Below are positions 12,318-23,524 of a stretch of 64,000 bases of DNA, piece after piece. Every line of letters starts with the position of its first letter. Position 1 is the first letter of the stretch. This DNA is from Notospermus geniculatus (taxonomy: Eukaryota; Nemertea; Pilidiophora; Heteronemertea; Lineidae): positions 312,377 to 376,376 of the forward strand of contig NMRB01000110.1 in the NCBI GenBank assembly GCA_002633025.1. Direction: 5' to 3'. The notes under the pieces were generated by a model. That model saw nothing but the letters and a program-made list of their open reading frames with translations. It was not told where the DNA came from and made no database searches. The position numbers and the translations under genes were made by a program.

Positions 12318-14549
12318 CGACAAATTACTGATAGGTTGTTAGTGAACATGGATATCTATTCAATGTTCCTGCGAATGGGCCAGGTTAGATAAAATCTAAT
12401 GATACATGTACATACCCATCATAAACTGCTTTGCCCTTAATAGTCATGATAGTAGTTCCGCCCTACCCTTTGGACTAGAAGTTCAAGGTTTCAAACTTTG
12501 CCTGGTTGGTCCCAGCATGGAGGTATAAAATAGAGTATCTCCATGGTCCCAGGGCCTTCGCTGAAGAATCAAAGCCGTTTCCCGGGAATGCCATTGAACG
12601 TTTTATCTGTTGCCACGAAATCGGGTTCAGGCCCCATAGGCCTAGCCCATGGTGGTCTGTTCTTCATAACTCTCGTGCTACTGATCCCCGCAAGCTAGCC
12701 TGACTACCATGACAGTTATCCCCAACCTCAAACCAAACTTATTCTTCTTTGATCTTGTTGATAAAATGGGTTTCCTGAATTTTTCTCCTTGTGGTAGATA
12801 AATTTTCATTTTGATAAAGGGAAACAATTCAAATATAGGTTACCGCCCATCATTAACCTATAAATGGCTGATACGCGTACTGTAGCTACATCGTCTTCTG
12901 TGTTGTAAGTGAAAGTTCATGAAATTCCTAATTATAAGAGTTATTTGCTTCCCCAATGTAAGTTTGTTTCCATCCTGGGCAACGAACAACATTGAAACGT
13001 TCTAGATGTTTCAAATTTATGCACATAACAGCAATTATGAATAGCCTAAACTTAATCCGCATCCATCTTTTATCCCATGTGATCATGCACTTTCATTGAT
13101 TTATTTTAGAATTGGACACAGCCAACACCGACTTCATAAGTTATGGTCATATCCCAACATCCCAACACTGATACATGTATCGACACTTATTTTCAGTGTT
13201 GGACATGGTCGACACCAATTTCATTAATTGCGTTCAGTGTTGGTCATATTCGACACTGGACACCGATTTTCAGTGTTGGATAAAGCCGACACCGAATTCA
13301 TCTGTTGAGTTCAGTGTTGACCATATTCGACACTGATATCGACACCGATTTTCAGTGTTGGATAAGGCCGACACCGATTTCATCTGTTGAGTTCAGTGTT
13401 GACCATATTCGACACTGATATCGACACCGATTACGACAAATTACTGATAGGTTGTTAGTGAACATGGATATCTATTCAATGTTCCTGCGAATGGGCCAGG
13501 TTAGATAAAATCTAATGATACATACCCATCATAAACTGCTTTGCCCTTAATAGTAGTAGGCCTACCGCCCTACCCTTTGGACTAGAAGTTCAAGGTTTCA
13601 AACTTTGCCTGGTTGGTCCCAGCATGGAGGTATAAAATAAGAGTACCTCCATGGTCCCAGGGCCTTCGCTGAAGAATCAAAGCCGTTTCCCGGGAATGCC
13701 ATTGAACGTTTTATCTGTTGCCACCAAATCGGGTTCAGGCCCCATAGGCCTAGCCCATGGTGGTCTGTTCTTCATAACTCTCGTGCTCCTGATCCCCGCA
13801 AGCTAGTCTGACTGCCATGATAGTTATCCCCAACCTCAACCCAAACTTATTCTTCTTTGATCTTGTTGATAAAATGGGTTTCCTGAATTTTTCTCCTTGT
13901 GGTAGATAAATTTTCATTTTGATAAAGGGAAACAATTCAAATATATATAACCTATAAATGGCTGATACGTTCAGTAGCTACATCGTCTTCTGTGTTGTAA
14001 GTGAAAGTTCATGAAATTCCTAATAAAAGAGTTAGTTGCTTCCCCAATGTAAGTTTGTTTCCATCCTGGGCAACGAACAACATTTGGGAAACTTTCTAGA
14101 TGTTTCAAATTTATGCACAACAGCAATTATGAATAGTCTAAACTTAATCCGTATCCATCTTTTATCCCATGTGATCATGCACTTTCATTGATTTATTTTA
14201 GAATTGGACACAGCCAACACCGACTTCATAAGTTATGGTCATATCCCAACATCCCAACACTGATACATGTATCGACACTTATTTTCAGTGTTGGACATGG
14301 TCGACACCAATTTCATTAATTGCGTTCAGTGTTAGTCATATTCGACACTGGACACCGATTTTCAGTGTTGGATAAAGCCGACACCGATTTCATCTGTTGA
14401 GTTCAGTGTTGACCATATTCGACACTGATATCGACACCGATTTTCAGTGTTGGATAAGGCCGACACCGCATTCATCTGTTGAGTTCAGTGTTGACCATAT
14501 TCGACACTGATATCGACACCGATTTTCAGTGTTGGACAAGGCCGACACC
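12318..14549. repeat. Internal direct duplication, period 1116 bp
   Basis: The stretch starting CGACAAATTACTGATAGG at 12318 recurs at 13434 with small substitutions and indels, so copy 1 (12318-13433) and copy 2 (13434 to about 14549) abut exactly. Each copy contains a unique-looking 5' half and ends in part of the right motif array. Each also carries a short hairpin around TATAAAAT (near 12523 and 13628). The duplication lies wholly inside the CACTG element, so it arose within the transposon. Confidence 0.85.
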
Positions 14550-14880
14550 GATTTCATCTGTTGAGTTCAGTGTTGGTCAAAATCGACACTGATATCAACA
14601 CCGATTTTCAGTGTTCAACAAGGCCGACACCGATTTCATCTCTTGAGTTCAGTGTTGGTCATATCCGACACTGATTTCGACACCCATTTTCGGTGTTAAA
14701 TATCGCCAACACTGATTTTCAACACTGGCTCATGGTGTTGGACATGGCCGACACCAATTCAAACATTGTATTTTAGTGTTAAATGTAGCCGACACTGATA
14801 ACAACACTGTTTTTCAGTGTTGCCCTTGAACACCCATTTTCAGTGTCGATTTGCCCTCAACACCGATTTCCAGTGTTAAG
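13160..14880. repeat. Right subterminal array of GACACCGATTTTCAGTGTT motifs
   Basis: Degenerate units of roughly 35-80 bp alternate the forms GACACCGATTTTCAGTGTTG and CAGTGTTGACCATATTCGAC. An interruption at about 13434-14215 comes from the second copy of the internal duplication. The array runs up to the right TIR. It shares the CAGTGT/ACACTG core with the left array, consistent with one DNA-binding specificity at both ends. Confidence 0.85.
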
Positions 14881-15011
14881 GGTACACTACTTTTTTAACA
14901 GTGTACATCAACTGTACACACACAGTGCGGAAGTAGATTCACTATCTCTCGACAACATTCAACTGGCTGTCAGACGTATTGTACTTATTTTTCGAGACAT
15001 TAACGACTTAA

Positions 15012-15261
15012 AGGAGCTCGACGTCCAAGTTGTAAACAAACTGGTTTGTTTACAAACAGTGGCCAGCAAACTAGTTTTATTCCTTCGTGAAGGTGGCAGC
15101 ACCAGTACGCCCCGTGATCGTTAGACTGGAACCCGGTCCAATGCAACTCACTCACGATATTCACGTCAGTACATATCACCGACAATAGGTGGCAGCACCA
15201 CAGGCGTTGCGTGGATAGAGAACCAGTGAGTGAGTGTTTACAACTTGGACGTCCAGCTCCT
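15012..15261. mobile_element. MITE, 250 bp, with TTAA target duplications
   Basis: The left end AGGAGCTCGACGTCCAAGTT (continuing GTAAACA) matches the reverse complement of the right end with one mismatch over about 27 bp. TTAA flanks it on both sides (15008-15011 and 15262-15265). TTAA target duplications are typical of piggyBac and Kolobok superfamilies; the termini do not start with CCC, so piggyBac is less likely. It is non-coding and lies only about 100 bp to the right of the CACTG element. Confidence 0.75.
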
Positions 15262-15561
15262 TTAATCCGAAAAGTGTTCCAACTCTCCATATTCCCATAT
15301 CTGCGTAAGTTAGCCCTTCATTCTTTCTAAAAATATCAACTTTATCACGCAACAGCAAATTGAACCCATGAACAATATGGCAGCTTCGCGCGCTGGCACA
15401 TCGAGGGGCAGTCTCAATGGAAGCATTTTGCGGGAAAACATCCCAACCGGAAATACCGCTCACGTGACTGCTCTCGGCCAATCACAACTTACTTGAGGTA
15501 CGATATTTAAGTTTGTTGGGGAGTTCGGTGCGCTCAGCAGTGCTACAATCCTACATTGCGG

Positions 15562-15979
15562 TGTAAAAATGTACCGGAACAGCATATTGGGCCTAGTGTA
15601 AGTTCGGCGTTCGCTAGCCCTAAATGTGTTGTGTATACAGCTCAGCCAATACACAATGTCCAGGTCCGTCAAGGAGCAAGGCCAGGGCGGGGGGTGGGCA
15701 GAGCGTAAGTCTCCCTAAATAAGTAACAACTCGGCAGATAACATTTACCTTGTTTATTAAAATCACTGGACTCGTAGAATATTTACATACAGCAATCGGC
15801 ACAGGAGATGTTAGCAGGTGGAGCTCAGGAGGGAGACTGAGGATGTTGCCAGGTTGCTCCCTTTTTATGGCCTTCAGGTGAGCACCCTGGTCACGAGCAA
15901 CCTCGCCACACCAGAGCCAGCAGTCCTGGACCCCAGTTTGAATACAATACAAAATACAACAAAAGTGGCCTTTGCCACA
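15562..15979 (-). mobile_element. 3' LTR of a Ty3/gypsy element (approximate end)
   Basis: On the minus strand a polypurine tract (AAGAAAGAGGGGG, 15983-15996) is followed after TAA by TGTGGCAAAGGCCAC, the expected arrangement of polypurine tract and LTR start. Within the proposed LTR are a TATA-like CCATAAAAAGGG (about 15860-15870) and an AATAAA signal (15753-15758) in the right order. The far end is placed at a ...TACA at 15562 to give TG...CA termini of about 418 bp. That boundary is a guess, because no second LTR is present for comparison. It belongs with the gypsy coding remnants at 16.3-18.3 kb. Confidence 0.55.
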
Positions 15980-16344
15980 TTACCCCCTCTTTCTTAAAAA
16001 GCGTTGAACACCTGTTCAACAAATTAGAGTTTCCTTTGTGCTGGACCTTCCAGGGTTATTTACAACTCATATTTCGCTGAAAACATTTAAACTGTACCAT
16101 CTATATTGTTATAGGCCCTATTATTTACAACAACTTGCATTTCACTGAAAACATTTAAACTGTGCCATCCACATTTCAGTAACAATCAATCACTTCGCAT
16201 TTGCAATTTCCAATATAAATACTAAACTATACCCTGAAAATATATTCCTTAAAATACCTACAATTACGAATATTTTTACATTTCTTTGCACACTGACATA
16301 CTTATTCTAAATTTTATTGTTGCTCCTCAATAACACCATCCGGC

Positions 16345-16740
16345 TAAATTCGCCTGTTAATTACAGATTTCAACTTATATTTTGAGAGATCAAATAGAAG
16401 GGTCGTGAACTTTCTTCCGTCATTCATCTTGGTGGGTTCCAAAGGGTCTTTAGTGATGGGTGCTGCGGCTGTTTCCGGCTGGCTGACTTCCAATGGGATG
16501 GGGTTCTCTGGTTCACATGCAACATTCGGTACTTCGGTCACAATAACCTGGCGTTGTAACTCTGTTGAGGAGTCATCACCTACCGCCAGCTATGAAATGT
16601 TGGGCGATAGCATTGCAAATGGTGAGCTCAAGACATTCGCAGTATTGACAGAGGGCGACTTCGATGAAACGATGACTACACTCTTTACGCTAGAGTCCCT
16701 ACCTCCGTGCACCCTCTCGACACCAGGTTTCCTTTTCTTT
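16345..16740 (-). pseudogene. Ty3/gypsy polyprotein C-terminal remnant
   Basis: A minus-strand frame runs from about 16740 down to a stop at 16345, interrupted by one in-frame TAG near 16585. It encodes a hydrophilic Pro/Glu/Ser/Lys-rich sequence of the kind found after integrase in gypsy polyproteins. It ends about 350 bp upstream (in element orientation) of the polypurine tract and LTR. There is no catalytic domain here. The assignment rests on position and composition; it could alternatively be the tail of the DDE transposase fragment next door. Confidence 0.4.
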
Positions 16741-16765
16741 GTGTTTCATAGGGGCAGTCCCCACA

Positions 16766-17339
16766 TCACCATGCGCTCAAACGCAAGTTTCTTCTGCCAT
16801 CTGAAAAATAATACAGGTGCATGAAACTAGAGGTCTGCTTTGCATAAAGTGTTCCAGAGGGGCCACCTTCTGTGTAGCATCCACTCAGGAACGAACCCTG
16901 GAAAATGATCATTGGCGGGAGGACTGATCCATCGGCTGCGCCACAACAATGAACGGAAATGTGCTCAGAAGTGCCATAAGCTGTCCTGAAGGGACGGCGC
17001 TGCCGAACTGGCACTACAACTTTATTATTTGAGTGCTTGTTTAGAAATATTGCACTCCTCTCGTCACAGTTAAAGATCCGTTCAGGATGATCAAAAAGGT
17101 TGTTCTCATTTAATATGCAGTACATGTACAAAACCTCAAAGAAAACAGCAATAATCTCTTCGGTGGTGTTGAGGATACGTGACCTCTCTAAGTTATCTGC
17201 CCGTCTCAACTTGAGGTCTGGATGGCGATTTTTGAAACGTCGCCACCAACCCGTTGTTGACCCAGTGGCACTGAACAGTTGGTCGCGTTTGTTTTCTTCA
17301 GCGATTACCCAAACTGCTAAGCAAGAGTGGTGATCTGAA
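16766..17339 (-). pseudogene. DDE_1 transposase fragment (pogo/Tigger-like)
   Basis: Read on the minus strand, an N-terminal DNA-binding part (GSTTGWWRRFKNRHPDLKLR) is followed by IFNCDE, the first catalytic Asp motif, then VPVRQRRPFRTAYGTSEHIS and VLPPMIIFQG and a degraded GTLYAK...FMHLYYF stretch. This is the order in DDE_1 (CENP-B/pogo/Tigger) transposases of the Tc1/mariner superfamily. The fragment covers the HTH part and the first portion of the catalytic domain. It ends in sequence that no longer matches, so it is truncated and inactive. It lies between Penelope and gypsy remnants. Confidence 0.75.
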
Positions 17340-17340
17340 A

Positions 17341-17610
17341 GCGGCTTAATGGGTATGCTCTTGCAGACATGTATTCAATGTACCTAATCAAGGCTGATTC
17401 ATCAGATTCCGTAACACCTTCCAAAACAAATTTTCTTGAAAAACGATCCTGTAACTTTGATGGGTACTTTTCCAACCAGTATTTTATTGCTTCTAACCCC
17501 AAACCATGTGGGATGTTGGAGTATAAGCTAGTAACATCGAAAGTTGTCAGTAATGTGTCACTCGCTGTTCCAAGTATTCTAATAGTGTCTGGCCGCTGGA
17601 CTCGACTCAC
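17341..17610 (-). pseudogene. Penelope-like element reverse transcriptase fragment
   Basis: The minus-strand frame contains TTFDVTSLYSNIPHGLGLEA and KYWLEKYPSKLQDRFSRKFV, the highly conserved RT core of Penelope-like elements (the DVTSLYxNIPH motif carries a catalytic Asp). Only about 85 residues are recognisable; the YxDD region, the rest of the RT and the GIY-YIG endonuclease are absent. It directly abuts gypsy sequence on one side and a DDE transposase remnant on the other, which indicates nested insertion or rearrangement. It is inactive. Confidence 0.75.
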
Positions 17611-17619
17611 AAACGACTT

Positions 17620-18290
17620 GTGCCACAGGGCATTCGCCGTTCTCTACCCATTTCCATATAGGACCAATGTCGGGATGCTTTTGTTGTAAGGAGCTCAACT
17701 CTTCTACAGAATAGGGAAGTTGCCATCCAGTGTCCTTCGGTTTTGTCTGTGAATGTGTCAGTCTTCTCACTGGCTCCACGTCTGGGAACAGAGAACTTTT
17801 CATGTTGATTGACTTGCCTTCGCACTTTGAGCAATTTCCGCATGGAATCTGCGCCGCATTTGCATTTGCAATTTCTCGGATCAGGACATCGGTGTTTTTT
17901 GTGTTTCTTTCCCACTCCCCACTGGATTTCAAAATCGTATACTGACAAAATTTCGATCCCTCCGGCAACCATTCCCTTCATTCCCTTTGGTTCCTTCATG
18001 CTGAACAACCACTTCAGGGCCATGTGGTCAGTGCCCGTAACACAGTAGTTTCGTTCTGAGCTATTTAAAGTTGAGCTGGCGTATGCTATCACCCGCAATT
18101 CACCGTCTTGCTCCTGGGACAGCACACTCCCTATGCTCACGTCACAGGCATCACAGTCTAGATAGAAAGTCCCCATAGGTCTGTCTAGATAGAAAGTCCC
18201 CCTAGGTCTTGGGTATGACATGACCTCGGGTCCCGTCACCTTGTCCTTCAATGTTCTAAAGACTGCAGTTTTGAGAAGCGTGGCAATTAG
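17620..18290 (-). pseudogene. Ty3/gypsy RNase H and RNase H-integrase linker remnant
   Basis: The minus-strand frame has FYLDCDACDVSIGSVLSQEQ (RNase H start with its Asp), then VIAYASSTLNSSERNYCVT and DHMALKWLF, then an EILSVYDFEIQ segment, as in gypsy RNase H. A frame change near 17950 is followed by a Cys-rich patch (CGNCSKC) and a linker with EELSSLQQKHPDIGPIWKWV, typical of the region before integrase. About 75 bp that are intact in the copy at 19.8 kb are missing here, removing the middle of RNase H. Gag, protease, RT proper and integrase were not found. Confidence 0.8.
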
Positions 18291-21200
18291 GCCCTCACTG
18301 CAGTAGAACCGCACAAATAACACTAAGAAAAATGAGCTGAAACTCCAACTTCACAGCTTGAAAATATGTCAAGGTACGAACGTCAATAAACTTGTAAACA
18401 TGGAAAACTTAGTCGTTTAAAATCGATTTTGGTGAGCAATGTATTTGGGCCATTTGAGTTTGGAGTCCTGGGCAACCAGTATCAACCCTGACAAATGGAA
18501 TATGAGAAGGCTGTTAAAGTCATGTACTACCACACCAGCTCAATCAATGAAAGTCATTTTTTGCATTTGGGCAGTTACTGGCGCTGGCATGATTGAGCCC
18601 GTCTCCTGAATTATCATGATGGTTGAGGAATAATAGTTGATGAAGAATAAGGACATGTAAATACCCGGTATGGTAAATGTAATTTTTATTAACGCAAGAG
18701 CATTGGGTGTTGGGATGAATGCATTTGTAGAATAGATCAGATTCGGTGTTCTTAAGAACCCCACGCAGAGTGTGTCAATGGCAATACATAGCCTACATGT
18801 TAGAAGCTACGATGACTTATGGACAGACTAATAATTATGTTTAATGAACGATGTTCTGGTGGAAACTAAGAAAAGTCTTACATATTCAAGTAATTGTATA
18901 ATAACTGTTTTGGTTTGAGAAGTCATACTTGGTGTTTGTTGCAGTTCTCTTACCCATTTACATTTCAAACCCAATTTTGAATTAATGTATCTCATCACTG
19001 TGTAATTATGTTGTTGATTGAGTATAACTCTGTTGAGGTTCTACTGTTGCTATTACTCCCTTGACACACTTCACAATCTGCTGTCCTTTAGTTGAATTGG
19101 CCATGTTGTGGTGACTGTCACTTTGGATTTTAGCGTCTTTGTCGGTAAATTTCCACATCTTCCTCCGTGAGACCCAAAGTGCCTCCCTCAAGTGGTGTGA
19201 CAAAGGTAAAAATAGGCCCTGGTGTATGCTGACATCTAGGTCGATGGTCGTCTTTTCTTGGTTCCGTGTACTCATCCAGGCTCTTTTTTGGAGGCGATGG
19301 AGATTCAGAGGTAGAGCCTGATTCGAAGTTGAGTCTCGCTCTCTTGGTACCTTGGTTAGTAGTAGGCCTAGCACGTGAACTCGAAAGATCTCTTTCTAAA
19401 ATAGTCGGAAATTCTTCAAGAAAGATGTGTTTTCATTTTGTGTTGATGAATGCTGTACTAGTGTGACATCAGATTCGTAGTCATTAGACGGCATGCACGC
19501 ATTGAAAAGGAAATAAACGATCACACCTGAGCCGTTGACAGGGTTTATAACAAGGTTTTATAACAAGCACTTTCTGAGAGACTGAATGAGTTGGAGTTAT
19601 TAAATAAAAGCTACTGTCCATTTACTTTTTAACCTTGCATCATGTCAGGCTTGTCCCCTTACATGCCCCTGGTATGAATTAAAGCCTCACATCACAGTAT
19701 TGAATTTTAGGTATTTTCTAATGGCAAAATGANTGAACAACCACTTCAGGGCAATGTGGTCAGTGCGGACCACGAAATGGCGACCGAGAAGATAATGTCT
19801 AAAATGTTCCACAAAGTGTTTAACACCCAGTAACTCATTGCCCGTAACACAGTAGTTTCGTTCTGAGCTATTTAAAGTTGAGCTGGTATATGCTATCACC
19901 CGCAATTCACCGTCTTGTTCCTGGGACAGCACACTCCCTCTGCTCACGTCACAGGCATCACAGTCTAGATAGAAAGTCCCCATAGGTCTGTCTAGATAGA
20001 AAGTCCCCATGGGTCTTGGATATGACATGACCTCGGGTCCCGTCAATTTGTCCTTCAATGTTCTAAAGACTGCAGTTTTGAGAAGCGCAGTAGGTCCTCA
20101 CTGCAGTAGAACCGCACAAATAACACTAAGAAAAATGAACTGAAACTCCAACTTCACAGCTTGAAAATATGTAGTCAAGGTACGAAAGTCAATAAATTTG
20201 TAAACAGGGAAAACTTAGTCGTTTAAAATCGATTTTGGTGAGCAATATATTTGGGCCATGTGAGTTTGGAGTCCTGGGCAACCAGTATCAACCCTGACAA
20301 ATGGAATATGAGAAGGCTGTTAAAGTCATGTACTACCACACCAGCTCAATCAATGAAAGTCATTTTTTTGCATTTGGGCAGTTACTGGCGCTGGCATGAT
20401 TGAGCCCGTCTCCTGAGTTGCACTGCATTTGTCTCCTGAATTATCATGATGGTTGAGGAATAATAGTTGATGAAGAATAAGGGCATGTAAATACCCGGTA
20501 TGGTAAATGTAATTTTTATTAACGCAAGAGCATTGGGTGTTGGGATGAATGCATTTGTAGAATAGATCAGATTCGGTGTTCTTAAGAACCCCACGCAGAG
20601 TGTGTCAATGGCAATACGTAGCCTACATGTTAAAGCTACGATGACTTATGGACAGACTAATAATTATGTTTAATGAACGATGTTCTGGTGGAAACTAAGA
20701 AAAGTCTTACATATTCAAGTAATTGTATAATAACTGTTTTGGTTTGAGAAGTCATACTTGGTGTTTGTTGCAGTTCTCTTACCCATTTACATTTCAAACC
20801 CAATTTTGAATTAATGTATCTCATCACTGTGTAATTACGTTGTTGATTGAGTATAACTCTGTTGAGGTTCTACTGTTGCTATTACTCCCTTGACACACTT
20901 CACAATCTGCTGTCCTTTAGTTGAATTGGCCATGTTGTGGTGACTGTCACTTTGGATTTTAGCGTCTTTGTCGGTAAATTTCCACATCTTCCTCCGTGAG
21001 ACCCAAAGTGCCTCCCTCAAGTGGTGTGACAAAGGTAAAAATAGGCCCTGGTGTATGCTGACATCTAGGTCGATGGTCGTCTTTTCTTGGTTCCGTGTAC
21101 TCATCCAGGCTCTTTTTTGGAGGCGATGGAGATTCAGAGGTAGAGCCTGATTCGAAGTTGAGTCTCGCTCTCTTGGTACCTTGGTTAGTAGTAGGCCTAG

Positions 21201-21561
21201 CACGTGAACTCGAAAGATCTCTTTCTAAAATAGTCGGAAATTCTTCAAGAAAGATGTGTTTTCATTTTGTGTTGATGAATGCTGTACTAGTGTGACATCA
21301 GATTCGTAGTCATTAGACGGCATGCACGCATTGAAAAGGAAATAAACGATCACACCTGAGCCGTTGACAGGGTTTATAACAAGGTTTTATAACAAGCACT
21401 TTCTGAGAGACTGAATGAGTTGGAGTTATTAAATAAAAGCTACTGTCCATTTACTTTTTAACCTTGCATCATGTCAGGCTTGTCCCCTTACATGCCCCTG
21501 GTATGAATTAAAGCCTCACATCACAGTATTGAATTTTAGGTATTTTCTGATGGCAAAATGA
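18002..21561. repeat. Large direct duplication, unit about 1.73-1.83 kb
   Basis: Copy 1 (18002-19732) and copy 2 (about 19734-21561) are nearly identical over their whole length. Copy 1 lacks about 75 bp within gypsy RNase H, and copy 2 has an extra about 24-bp piece near 20418. The unit starts in gypsy RNase H and continues through about 1.4 kb of non-gypsy sequence that includes hAT-like debris. A single ambiguous base lies exactly at the join (19733). A third, partial copy of the distal part occurs at 22790-23534. Confidence 0.9.
19737..20058 (-). pseudogene. Ty3/gypsy RNase H fragment, second copy
   Basis: This is the same fragment as at 18.0-18.3 kb, but it retains the middle of RNase H, including ELLGVKHFVEHFRHYLLGRH and the following VRTDH (catalytic Asp). 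It has a tandem duplication of a YLDRPMGTF-type segment just before the RNase H core, shared with copy 1. It is cut at the ambiguous base at 19733, where the duplication join lies. It is a truncated remnant. Confidence 0.8.
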
Positions 21562-22059
21562 GGTCTGTGCATTGTCTAATTGTTAATTCTAGTTAATCAG
21601 AAAACGCTTTGTTATATCAATAAAAAAACACTTTTCAATTTTCATTCAAGTCCGTTAAATAATAACGGTTTTACAATGCAAAAGATGTAGCAGGTTCTGG
21701 CCGTAACCGTTATGCATTCATCCTTGCTTTAATATACATGATTGCTTGATCTGTCCTACTTTGAGGATTGGAATGGCTAACCAGAGGGGTGCAAGGTGCA
21801 ATTAAATATAGAAAAATATAGAAATGTAGTTTTATTAAGTAAATTACTCGGATGGCAAAGAGTCAAGTGGATCACATTTTATATGGACCTAGATATACAA
21901 GAACTTGACCATTGATATTTAGAATATAAGGTTATGCTTGAATCGAATTTCTTAATTATGAAAATGCAAAACATAGATGACACATGATTTCCAGATGACA
22001 AATGATTTCCAAAAATACACAGGAACAGTCACAGAAAGCAATAATTCGTAGGAACTGTT

Positions 22060-23028
22060 TTATGATGTGGTGAATGACGTTATGGCATTTGTCACAGTTT
22101 GGTAGGTAACATTGAAGTTGTCATTGTCGGCAAGGAGGAACTCTTCTATTTCAGTGATGTTGTCATGGGTGGTCGCTTGCCTGATTTCCTCAATGGTTTC
22201 TTTCAAACACTGTGCTCCAAACTGTAACTTCAGCGGTGTTGCATTGTTATTACTGTGGAAAGTGGCATTGCCTTTTTGAATCGGCGCCATTTTTGTACTG
22301 CCTGCGTTGCATTACAGTTGGCGCAACGCAATGTTAGTGTCGGGGATGTAGCAACATTTAGGTGGCTGCATGAGTGGCACTGATGAAATGTGGCTATTTC
22401 TATAGCCATAAGTTCGGCATTGATGGTGATAGTTTCCATTGGCAAATAGTTTGTGAGAGGGCTGATGGGCTTGATCGCTGAAACTCAACCATCTGGTGTG
22501 AAAAACCTGCTTTAGGGTATACCATGGCTTGTCTTCTTTCAATGCCTCTTGGTGAGACTTCAGGTTTCTGAGATTCTTTGCAGAGAAGTGGTAATAATTA
22601 TAGAGAGAAATCACTGTTTACTGGTACTTGACCAATATTGCAACATCATCTGTTGTCAAGCAGACAAAAGTCTGGTTAACCAAAACCTGATGTAACAGAG
22701 CAAAAGCTTTTTCACGAATGGCAGCAAAAGTACACTTTTGATGTAAATCTTTAACCACATTCGAAAATGGGTCTGCAAGAAGGATTTGAGGTTCTACTGT
22801 TGCTATTACTCCCTCGACACACTTCACAATCTGCTGTCCTTTAGTTGAATTGGTCATGTTGTGGTGACTGTCACTTTGGATTTTAGCGTCTTTGTCGGTA
22901 TATTTCCACATCTTCCTCCCTGAGACCCAAAGTGCCTCCCTCAAGTGGTGTGACAAAGGTAAAAATAGGCCCTGGTGTATGCTGACATCTAGGTCGATGG
23001 TCGTCTTTTCTTGTTTCCGTATACTCAT
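22060..23028 (-). pseudogene. hAT-like transposase remnant
   Basis: Three minus-strand frames (22618-23028, 22312-22614, 22060-22290) are broken by stops and frame changes. The middle one contains YHFSAKNLRNLKSHQEALKE and TLKQVFHTRWLSFSD. A xxTRWLSxxDA block after such a stretch is typical of the C-terminal half of hAT/ZNF862-like transposases. The upstream part (LPLSHHLREALW, KMWKYTDKDAKIQSD) is also present in the two duplicated units at 19006-19374 and 20835-21203, but I do not recognise a specific domain in it. No dimerisation motif or intact catalytic residues can be identified. The assignment to hAT is moderate. Confidence 0.45.
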
Positions 23029-23524
23029 CCCCCTCTTTTTTGGAGGCGATGGAGATTCAGAGGTAGAGCCTGATTCGAAGTTGAGTCTCGCTCTCTTGGT
23101 ACCTTGGTTAGTAGTAGGCCTAGCACGTGAACTCGAAAGATCTCTTTTTAAAATAGTCGGAAATTCTTCAAGAAAGATGTGTTTTCATTTCGTGTTGATG
23201 AATGCTGTACTAGTGTGACATCAGATTCGTAGTCATTAGACGGCATGCACGCACTGAAAAGGAAATAAACGATCACACCTGAGCCGTTGACAGGGTTTAT
23301 AACAAGGTTTTATGACAAGCACTTTCTGAGAGACTGAATGAGTTGGAGTTATTAAATAAAAGCTACTGTCCATTTACTTTTTTACCTTGCATCATGTCAG
23401 GCTTGTCCCCTTACATGCCCCTGGTATGAATTAAAGCCTCACATCACAGTATTGAATTTTAGGTATTTTCTAATGGCAAAACGAGGTCTGTGCATTGTCT
23501 AAATGTTAATTCTAGTTAAACAGA

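Larger units (their letters stand above)
10569..14903. mobile_element. Non-autonomous TIR element, 4.3 kb, CACTG...CAGTG ends, CACTA-like
   Basis: The left end (CACTGTTAAAAAA, three more A, GTAGTGTTACC, from 10569) is repeated in inverted form at the right end (GGTACACTACTTTTTTAACA then GTG, to 14903), about 22 matching bases apart from A-run length. Just inside both ends lie long arrays of a GACAC/GTGTC motif (10600-11070 and about 13160-14880). CACTA/EnSpm elements characteristically have CACT-type termini and subterminal arrays of transposase-binding motifs, which is why I suggest that superfamily. No transposase reading frame is present, so it is non-autonomous. The flanks (TTG / TAC) give no clear 3-bp target duplication, so the assignment is tentative; Chapaev-type elements are an alternative. 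Confidence 0.65.

Noticed and set aside
16405-16824. 139-codon + strand frame with a hydrophobic start
   Set aside because: It lies antisense to gypsy C-terminal and DDE transposase remnants that have better family support on the minus strand.
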